Source: Acidobacteria bacterium UBA6911 (GTDB lineage: Bacteria; Acidobacteriota; UBA6911). Taken from it: DNA of 9,531 bases. Below, piece after piece: positions 4,603-9,531 of the stretch (the first letter of the stretch is position 1; every line of letters starts with the position of its first letter). The notes below the pieces were generated by a model. It saw only the letters and a list, made by a program, of their open reading frames with translations, made no database searches and was not told where the DNA came from. The stretch is from the NCBI GenBank assembly GCA_002451015.1, contig DKBB01000070.1:20301-29831 (forward strand), written 5' to 3'. Made by a program: the position numbers and the translations under genes.

Positions 4603-7416
4603 TCATTCCTCGGTCTGTCCCGGAATGGCCGAGAGCATCGACAAATCATTCGCGCCGAAAATGGAGTATGCCGCTACAGGAACATCCGATGAAAGCCGAA
4701 TATACCCATTTGTCAGTCTCAGACCCTGAATCGAGGACAAGATTTCGGTCAAGGGCTTGCACAGACGTTGCTGCGCCGGGATTGACAGTGTTGTTCCCGT
4801 CAATAATTCGCCTTCGGCTGTATAAAGATTCAGGGCCACCGTCGCGGTGGAATCGCCCGGATTGACAAGCGCGATCTCGGTAAAATACCGATCGTTGGAG
4901 GCAACATGGCTGAAAACCAGCGATTGCTGGAGTCCGGAAATCAAGGGTAGAGCAGAAACGAAAGTCTCTCGATTACGGTCGCGAAGCATCACATTGCCGG
5001 CAATGCGGATCCCGTTGCTTTCAATCTTGACATATCCATCCATCAAGGAAACCTCCGATGCGGATTCCCTCTCTTCACTGTCTCCGAACATTATGCCGGC
5101 AATACGATTCGAGCTATCCCTTACGACGTTGGCAACCTGCTCTTCCATTAAAGCAGACGTCATGAAGAATTCCGCATCGTCGATATAGAGTTTCCCGTTC
5201 GGTTCCAGAAGCAGCTCTTCTGTTTTACCGATCTGTACCCCATCTTCGCTGAAAAGCTGGAACCGCACGCTTCCCGCAGTGGAGTCCAGGTTGACCACAG
5301 AAAGGCTGGTTCGGTAGTTCCTGTTGAACAGATACTGCGGCGAATACACGGTTGGCGCTCCTTCAGTCGCATCCTGAGCCGGAATAAAGGAAATATCCGC
5401 AGTGCCCTGCTGGGCCATCAGGAAAGCTTCAAGACCTTGACTGGATGTAACCCGGATATAATCCGTCGAATCCGGAGTCATTCCATTGAAGAGATCTCTG
5501 TATATTCCCGCTGACACCGACCCATGCGCCCCGATAATATCCTCAACGGATTCCCTTACGGCGCCGTTAGCCCGGACCAGGTCGATTGTTACGTTTGCAT
5601 TATCGGGATTGTTGTTGATAAGGATAACTTGAGTTCTGCCGTTGGCCTCGATATCCGTAAATACAAAGTTGTTCAAACGTTCGGCAACGAAACCGGCGCC
5701 ATCCATCCTGCGCCCCTGGCCGTCAAAGGTCAGGAAAAAGCCGCGTATCCAATCGGTCGTCCCCTCAATCCGCACCCATCCGTTTGAGTGGAATTGCGAG
5801 AGATTATCCCCGAATATTTGAACGTCGATCAACGGTAGTTGCGCACCGGGATTCAACCGGTATTCTGCGGGATTTGTAATGCCTTCTCCAACAATCCGGT
5901 TTCCTTCTCCGTCGAATGCCGTAAAAACGATTGTTGCTGCAGCGGCATCCATATTGGTAATCGCCATCCCGAAATAAAGTTCTTCGCTCCCGGAGATCTG
6001 TCCCGAAGTAAACAAAGGCAGGGCCATTGTCAATGCCTGGGGTATTGCCATAAAGGTACGGTCTTCGGAAATAGCCAGGTTCCCCGCCTCGTCACTCGAC
6101 AGAACCCTGAAGTGGTAAAGCTGCCCATTTGTCAGCCCGCTTAAAACCTGAGCATGCGAATTCTGCATGGAGGTATTGAGAACCGTTGTATTGCCGTACT
6201 CCGCTGTCGTTCCATATTCTATCTGTGTGTCGGAAGGCTCGTTAGTCATCCATGTCACGGTGGCTTCCGCACCTGTCTGTCCCGAAACGATTACAGATCC
6301 GATTGTCGGCGGTGTGGTGTCAGGCATTGTTGTGAATGTAAAATCATCCGAAACGGCCTGGTTGCCGGCAGCATCACTGGAGAGGACCCTGTAGTGATAC
6401 AGGGTGTCCATCGACAACTCACCCAATGTTTGCGTGTGCGACGTCTGCATCGAAGTATTAAGAACCGTTGTATTGCCGTAATCCGTAGTCGTTCCGTATT
6501 GCACCTGGCTCGTCGATGCCTCGTTCGTTGTCCAGCTTATCAGTGCTCCGTTTATCGTGATCCCCGAAGCACGGACCGAACCGATTTCAGGCGGCGTCGT
6601 ATCGCCCTGAATGGAAGTCCTAAAGGTGTAATCGCCCGACACTGCCAGGTTGCCTTCCTCGTCCATGGATAACACCCGAAAGTGATATGCCGTTCCTGCA
6701 GTCAATCCGCCCAATACCTGAACATGAGAAGTCTGCATCGATGTATTGAGGGTTGTCGTGTTGCCATAGGCTGTAGTCGTTCCGTATTCCACCCGGCTCG
6801 TCGACGCCTCGTTCGTCGTCCAGCTTATCGTCGCTCCGGTTTCGGTGACGCTCGAAGCGGTGACCGAACTGATTACCGGCGGCGTCGTATCGGCTGGGGC
6901 CAGTACTGTAATGGTGCCCGATGTCGACGATATGTCAACAGGGGATGCATTGGTGTCGGAAGCCGTGATATTCTCCAGTGCCACCGGAATGCTGCCCGCC
7001 GCAGCCTCGGGGGCAATATTGAGCTGAACGTCGCAAATGACTCCGGATCCGATAGTGTTTAAATTCAATCCAAAAATCACAAAGCGCACACCACCCGTAA
7101 TGGCATTGGAAGACAAACTTTTGTCCGCAGCCTCCAGGGCGGCCCCCGATGTACTTGAAACATACGAAAGTGATTGTGGGAATATAAGATCAAATTGGAG
7201 CGAACTCACATCGGCAGGACCCGGTGTAAATTCTACGGAAACGGTGACGCTCTCTCCCAGAAATCCGGAATCAGATCCTACGGAAATATTCGCCGTCTGC
7301 GCTAAAGCGGAGTTGCCGAGTATCGCCAGAATTACGAGAGTAATGCCCAGATATCCGCTCACTCGTATCAAATGATTGGTTCTTTTTAGGATGTCATATA
7401 AATTATTGAACGTCAT
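4603..7416 (-). CDS. exported cohesin-FnIII(x3) surface protein with four C-terminal beta repeats
   Basis: A 937-residue exported scaffold or adhesin-like protein. Residues 1-39 are a signal peptide (long n-region, core YLGITLVILAILG, cleavage after ALA). About 41-172 is a cohesin-like domain: NISVGSDSGFLGESVTVSVEF, internal LQFDLIFP, and the ending ASDTNASPVDISSTSGTITV match the type I cohesin pattern. Three FnIII modules follow (about 176-268, 272-364, 366-458), each starting DTTPP. About 462-934 holds four degenerate repeats. No catalytic, S-layer, sortase or transmembrane segment is seen, so how it is held at the surface is unknown. The ATG at 7414-7416 is preferred because AGGAG (7423-7427) is 6 bases upstream; the in-frame TTG at 7422 abuts that site. 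The start overlaps the dockerin gene's stop as ATGA. The cohesin call rests on my pattern recognition, not a profile search. Confidence 0.87.
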   Translation of the reverse strand: MTFNNLYDILKRTNHLIRVSGYLGITLVILAILGNSALAQTANISVGSDSGFLGESVTVSVEFTPGPADVSSLQFDLIFPQSLSYVSSTSGAALEAADKSLSSNAITGGVRFVIFGLNLNTIGSGVICDVQLNIAPEAAAGSIPVALENITASDTNASPVDISSTSGTITVLAPADTTPPVISSVTASSVTETGATISWTTNEASTSRVEYGTTTAYGNTTTLNTSMQTSHVQVLGGLTAGTAYHFRVLSMDEEGNLAVSGDYTFRTSIQGDTTPPEIGSVRASGITINGALISWTTNEASTSQVQYGTTTDYGNTTVLNTSMQTSHTQTLGELSMDTLYHYRVLSSDAAGNQAVSDDFTFTTMPDTTPPTIGSVIVSGQTGAEATVTWMTNEPSDTQIEYGTTAEYGNTTVLNTSMQNSHAQVLSGLTNGQLYHFRVLSSDEAGNLAISEDRTFMAIPQALTMALPLFTSGQISGSEELYFGMAITNMDAAAATIVFTAFDGEGNRIVGEGITNPAEYRLNPGAQLPLIDVQIFGDNLSQFHSNGWVRIEGTTDWIRGFFLTFDGQGRRMDGAGFVAERLNNFVFTDIEANGRTQVILINNNPDNANVTIDLVRANGAVRESVEDIIGAHGSVSAGIYRDLFNGMTPDSTDYIRVTSSQGLEAFLMAQQGTADISFIPAQDATEGAPTVYSPQYLFNRNYRTSLSVVNLDSTAGSVRFQLFSEDGVQIGKTEELLLEPNGKLYIDDAEFFMTSALMEEQVANVVRDSSNRIAGIMFGDSEERESASEVSLMDGYVKIESNGIRIAGNVMLRDRNRETFVSALPLISGLQQSLVFSHVASNDRYFTEIALVNPGDSTATVALNLYTAEGELLTGTTLSIPAQQRLCKPLTEILSSIQGLRLTNGYIRLSSDVPVAAYSIFGANDLSMLSAIPGQTEE
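4615..6033 (-). repeat. four degenerate protein repeats of about 110 residues
   Basis: Residue numbers are from the ATG at 7416. Each copy has a 'Y-x-x-x-(I/V)-x-N' strand with a following D/E-G turn, at about 481, 594, 701 and 844 (for example ALVNPGDSTATVALNLYTAEG). A second block follows about 60 residues later in most copies: GWVRIEG (546), YIRVTSS (653), GYVKIES (794) and GYIRLSS (904). Copy three has about 30 extra residues. The last copy resembles beta-sandwich repeats seen at the C-termini of secreted proteins of Acidobacteriota-like genomes; no named family is assigned. Confidence 0.6.
6043..6891 (-). repeat. three tandem FnIII modules, similar at DNA level
   Basis: The units begin near 6891, 6603 and 6321 on the minus strand, with periods of 288 and 282 bases. 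All share the WTTNEAS/WMTNEPS, EYGTT, YGNTT and LNTSMQ blocks. Long identical DNA runs occur between copies: the antisense of the TSMQ/LNT segment is nearly the same in copies two and three, and the NEAST segment in copies one and two. This points to fairly recent internal duplication. Confidence 0.85.
6901..7296 (-). other. cohesin-like domain within the large protein
   Basis: About 132 residues directly after the signal peptide. The order of landmarks follows cohesin: a first strand with GESVTVSVEF, the LQFDLIFPQSLSYVSS strand pair, GVRFVIFGLN, a small-residue 'GSGVICDVQLNI' strand, the AAGSIPVALENI strand, and a final TSGTITV. Known cohesins bind dockerins through the face formed by strands 8-3-6-5. 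One lone cysteine is present in the GVICDV strand. The alternative is another carbohydrate-binding-like beta-sandwich of the same superfamily. Confidence 0.75.
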
Positions 7417-7913
7417 GGGCAACTCCTGAGACCCAGAACAACATTATTTAAGATCTGAAGATCCAGAACATCGATTTTCCCATCCGTATACAAATCGAAT
7501 TCATTTTGGAAAGGACTTGCGCCCAGGATGATATTAACCATCGCCTGGATGTCGACTACATTGACGGCAGAATCATTGTTAAGGTCACAGGTGGTTAGAG
7601 ATTCACCCACTAGTGCAGAAACTTCATTGGAAAACCCGCTTTCATTCCCGGAAGCGTCGAAAGCTGTTACGGCGAAGTAATAGGTTCCCGTTGATAAACC
7701 GGTAACGGTATGTGAGGTCTGATTCCCAATAACAATCGGGGCGTTATAATTTTCCGAAGAGAGACCGACATAAACCCTGTATCCGGTCACACCTTCGCTT
7801 GGGCTTGGATCCCACGCCAGCGAGACATCTGCGGCAAATGCCGGCAGGCAACTGCCGATTAAAATACATACCCCTAAAAGCATGAAACGATGAAATCGAA
7901 TATTTTGCGACAT
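7413..7913 (-). CDS. exported FnIII-dockerin protein
   Basis: A 166-residue protein. Residues 1-27 are a signal peptide with two possible outcomes: signal peptidase I after AFA (27), or lipoprotein processing at C22 (LIGS-C fits the broad lipobox). About 28-102 is one FnIII module (DVSLAWDPSPS, GYRVYVG, YYFAVTAFDASGNES). About 109-165 is a type I dockerin with two calcium-loop/helix segments: D110-x-N-x-D114-xxx-N118-xx-D121 and D140-x-Y-x-D144-xxx-D148-xx-D151, each followed by a helix ending in ILG or VLG. In the second loop Y142 replaces the usual Asn/Asp at position 3. Cysteines C109 and C165 flank the module. Dockerins bind cohesins with calcium, and the next gene encodes a cohesin-like domain. 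The start has GAGGAA (7921-7926) 7 bases upstream. There is no enzyme domain, unlike most cellulosomal dockerin proteins. Confidence 0.9.
   Translation of the reverse strand: MSQNIRFHRFMLLGVCILIGSCLPAFAADVSLAWDPSPSEGVTGYRVYVGLSSENYNAPIVIGNQTSHTVTGLSTGTYYFAVTAFDASGNESGFSNEVSALVGESLTTCDLNNDSAVNVVDIQAMVNIILGASPFQNEFDLYTDGKIDVLDLQILNNVVLGLRSCP
7419..7589 (-). other. dockerin module
   Basis: Duplicated EF-hand-like segments at residues 110-131 and 140-161 of the FnIII-dockerin protein. The residues at loop positions 10 and 11, which set partner specificity in known dockerins, are V119-V120 and V149-L150, so both halves offer similar hydrophobic contacts; by analogy a dual (two-orientation) binding mode is possible. 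Confidence 0.85.
7423..7427 (-). promoter_or_regulatory. ribosome site that decides the cohesin-gene start
   Basis: AGGAG lies 6 bases before the ATG at 7416 and inside the last codons of the dockerin gene (the Arg-Ser codons). Together with the ATGA stop-start overlap it indicates translational coupling, and it rules against the upstream TTG at 7422. Confidence 0.8.
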
Positions 7914-7969
7914 ATGTCTATTCCTCGCTATCTATGCCTTTTAGTATCGATCAACCTGGATTCGGGGGC

Positions 7970-7985
7970 AGTGACAGGAATCACT
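7970..7985. promoter_or_regulatory. CRP/FNR-architecture dyad upstream of the dockerin gene
   Basis: AGTGA (7970-7974) and TCACT (7981-7985) form a perfect inverted repeat around 6 bases. The core GTGA-N6-TCAC is the core of the CRP-family consensus TGTGA-N6-TCACA. Its centre is about 64 bases before the dockerin ATG. That a CRP-like regulator binds here is inference. Confidence 0.35.
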
Positions 7986-8289
7986 ATTAATGATTTTTAC
8001 AACAAATTAATTTTTTTCAGGATGGAACAGTTGCCGGCTCGAAGACAATGCGTCTCTTATAAGGAATCGATTTACAGTTGCGGATAGATATGTAAAATTC
8101 CAGCCCTTTGCTAATAGAGGAAATTCTAAAATGCTGCAGAAATGAATATATAAAACCGTAAAGTTTCAAATCGTCCGAGTTTAATGTGCGTTAGGCCTCT
8201 TTGACAAACGACACCACTCAGGCATTCCTATATAAACGTATCTGGATAAATAAGTTATATCTATGGATTTGATTCTTGATCAGAGATTA

Positions 8290-8323
8290 AAGGAGACGCG
8301 GACTGTCCTTAAAATTTCTCCTT
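8290..8323. repeat. 7-bp inverted repeat downstream of the dehydrogenase gene
   Basis: AAGGAGA (8290-8296) and TCTCCTT (8317-8323) are perfect complements with a 20-base spacer that itself contains GGA/TCC arms. On the minus strand the hairpin lies about 115 bases after the dehydrogenase stop and is followed by TTTAAT. It might be a weak terminator; the T-run is short. Confidence 0.3.
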
Positions 8324-8436
8324 CCGGACTCCCCAATCATTCAATTTATGAGGATATGCAAGCTAAGAGTCATGGCTCTGTCGTTTCACTTATAATTTAT
8401 CTATATCATTGAATAGAAATGATTTAGAAAATATAG

Positions 8437-9531
8437 CTACGCTCTCGAGACCTGGCCTGGGCGGGTTTCAATTCCCTCCATCGCGTTGCGGGTATCTACG
8501 ATGCAATCCGCGTATTTTGCCAACTCGGCGTAATCCACCGCAGCATGTTTGGTCGAAATAAGAACCAGGTCGAATTCCTTCAGGTCTTCACTCTTCCACT
8601 CTACGGATTTCGTTCCGGCCCAATGACTGTGTTCCCTGCTGGGTTGAATCACGGGAATGTACGGATCATAGTAGCTTATATCCGCGCCGCGTTTTTTCAG
8701 TAAATCCATCAGGACGTAGCTGGGGGATTCCCGGTCATCGTCCACATCGGGCTTATATGCCAGACCTATAATCAAAACCTTGGATCCGTTCAGAGACTTG
8801 TGCCTCTGGTTGAGCGCTTCCATAACTCGTCCGACAACATAATTCGGCATGGAAGTATTGATCTCGCCGGCAAGTTCGATAAAGCGTGTGTGCTGTTCAA
8901 ACTCCCTGGCTTTCCAGGTCAGATAAAAAGGATCGATCGGAATACAATGGCCACCCAAGCCGGGGCCGGGATAGAAGGGCATAAAACCGAACGGCTTTGT
9001 CTTTGCCGAATTGATAACTTCCCAGACATCGATATCCATCGCTTCATAAACAATCTTCAGTTCATTCACCAGAGCGATGTTGACTGCCCGGAAGGTATTT
9101 TCCAGCAATTTCGTGGCTTCCGCAGCGCGGCAGGAAGAAACAGGGACGATCGTCTTGATGGCTTTGGCATATAGTTCCGTGGCTTTTTTAAGGCATTCGG
9201 GCGTGAACCCTCCCACCACTTTCGGAATCAGTGCAACCTTGCTGTCCGGATTTCCCGGGTCTTCCCTTTCCGGCGAGAACGCAAGATGAAAATCCTCACC
9301 GGCCTTCATTCCGGATCCCGACTCCAGCACTTTTCGCAAATCTTCATCCGTGGTTCCCGGGTACGTGGTCGATTCGAGTACGACAAGACTCCCTTTTGCC
9401 AGGTACGGGGCGATGGACTTGCCGGTTTCCACAATGTAGCTGATATCGGGTTCGCGATTCTTATTCAGGGGCGTCGGAACGCAAATGATGACGGCTTCCA
9501 CTTCACTCACTTTTGAAAAATCCACTAAAGC
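8437..9531 (-). CDS. wbpA: UDP-N-acetylglucosamine 6-dehydrogenase-type nucleotide-sugar dehydrogenase, N-terminus cut by the window
   Basis: A cytoplasmic NAD-dependent enzyme that oxidises the C6 hydroxyl of a UDP-sugar, most likely UDP-GlcNAc, to the uronic acid, supplying precursors for O-antigen or other surface polysaccharide. Counting from the Val codon at 9525: CVPTPL (15-20) and ESTTYPGTTDE (51-61) are in the NAD-binding half. LLENTFRAVNIALVNE (140-155) belongs to the central helix region. GGHCIPIDPFYLTWKAR (191-207) carries catalytic C194, and its CIPIDPFYLTW form is typical of WbpA rather than of the WbpO/TviB group. LIIGLAYKPDVDDDRESPS (251-269) starts the C-terminal UDP-sugar domain. 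The frame continues upstream as Ala-Leu to base 9531, so the GTG at 9525 is an internal valine codon, and about 70 residues with the GxGxxG loop are missing off the edge. Activity on UDP-ManNAc or UDP-Glc cannot be excluded. Confidence 0.9.
   Translation of the reverse strand, partial: ALVDFSKVSEVEAVIICVPTPLNKNREPDISYIVETGKSIAPYLAKGSLVVLESTTYPGTTDEDLRKVLESGSGMKAGEDFHLAFSPEREDPGNPDSKVALIPKVVGGFTPECLKKATELYAKAIKTIVPVSSCRAAEATKLLENTFRAVNIALVNELKIVYEAMDIDVWEVINSAKTKPFGFMPFYPGPGLGGHCIPIDPFYLTWKAREFEQHTRFIELAGEINTSMPNYVVGRVMEALNQRHKSLNGSKVLIIGLAYKPDVDDDRESPSYVLMDLLKKRGADISYYDPYIPVIQPSREHSHWAGTKSVEWKSEDLKEFDLVLISTKHAAVDYAELAKYADCIVDTRNAMEGIETRPGQVSRA

Larger units (their letters stand above)
7914..8436. 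other. 523-base AT-rich region upstream of the dockerin-cohesin operon
   Basis: It lies between the stop of the dehydrogenase gene and the start of the dockerin gene, both on the minus strand. It holds the dockerin ribosome site, a CRP-like dyad at 7970-7985, and an inverted repeat at 8290-8323. I looked for -35/-10 pairs on the minus strand and found none convincing. A 49-codon plus-strand ORF (8263-8412) lacks a ribosome site and is not called. Confidence 0.6.

Noticed and set aside
6043..6891. DTTPP-type FnIII modules as parts of a phosphatase or glycoside hydrolase
   Set aside because: Only accessory FnIII modules are present; no catalytic domain exists anywhere in the protein.
7420..7422. 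TTG as the cohesin-gene start
   Set aside because: It abuts AGGAG with no spacer; the ATG two codons later has ideal spacing and overlaps the previous stop as ATGA.
4615..7589. Classical cellulosome scaffoldin
   Set aside because: There is one cohesin-like domain, no carbohydrate-binding module, no S-layer anchor and no dockerin-bearing enzyme in the window.
8201..8206. Perfect TTGACA on the plus strand
   Set aside because: The next -10-like sequence is 22 or more bases away, and no plus-strand gene follows.
8263..8412. Plus-strand 49-codon ORF in the intergenic region
   Set aside because: No ribosome site before the ATG and no recognisable product.
9523..9525. GTG as the start of the nucleotide-sugar dehydrogenase
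   Set aside because: The frame continues upstream to the window edge, and the family needs an N-terminal Rossmann half of about 70 more residues, so this is an internal valine codon.

Overview
The window looks like chromosomal DNA of a Gram-negative bacterium from the Acidobacteriota or an allied phylum. The signs are a von Willebrand A protein of the 'VWFA-related Acidobacterial' type (ending in QYLLGY and ARKGYYAP-like blocks), a signal-peptide-bearing outer-membrane beta-barrel, and FnIII/cohesin/dockerin secreted proteins of a kind common in such genomes. This placement is an inference from gene content; there is no rRNA or other phylogenetic marker. I see no tRNA, rRNA, CRISPR array, insertion sequence or phage gene.

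Layout, left to right. (1) Bases 1-53: the first 17 codons of a minus-strand gene leaving the window, with a perfect AGGAGG site. (2) 54-335: divergent control region with a sigma70-like promoter and an 18-codon ORF with a strong ribosome site. (3) 336-1223 (+): exported vWA protein with a complete MIDAS, convergent with (4) 1250-2521 (-): an exported protein whose C-terminal half looks like a vWA fold without the MIDAS residues. (5) 2522-3081: control region with a promoter and inverted repeats for gene 4. (6) 3082-3501 (+): small cytoplasmic cupin, closed by a strong bidirectional terminator at 3527-3562. (7) 3644-4318 (-): outer-membrane beta-barrel protein. (8) 4603-7416 (-) and 7413-7913 (-): a two-gene operon of a cohesin-FnIII(x3)-repeat protein and an FnIII-dockerin protein. 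(9) 7914-8436: AT-rich leader region. (10) 8437-9531 (-): most of a WbpA-type nucleotide-sugar dehydrogenase, its N-terminus cut by the right edge.

The most interesting part is the operon at 4603-7913. A dockerin gene is followed by a cohesin gene with a 4-base ATGA overlap, so translation is probably coupled. Neither product carries a recognisable enzyme, S-layer, sortase or transmembrane anchor domain. Cohesin and dockerin modules are the classical interlocking pair of cellulosomes, so this looks like a minimal two-component extracellular adhesion pair, unrelated to cellulose as far as the sequence shows. The large protein adds three very similar FnIII modules and four degenerate copies of a roughly 110-residue beta-rich repeat.

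Five of the six complete genes encode exported proteins, and the partial gene makes precursors for surface polysaccharide, so the window is biased to the cell envelope. A shared function beyond the cohesin/dockerin pair is not shown by the sequence. Three start codons were moved from the longest-ORF position on ribosome-site evidence (genes at 2521 and 7416) or reading-frame evidence (gene at 9531).
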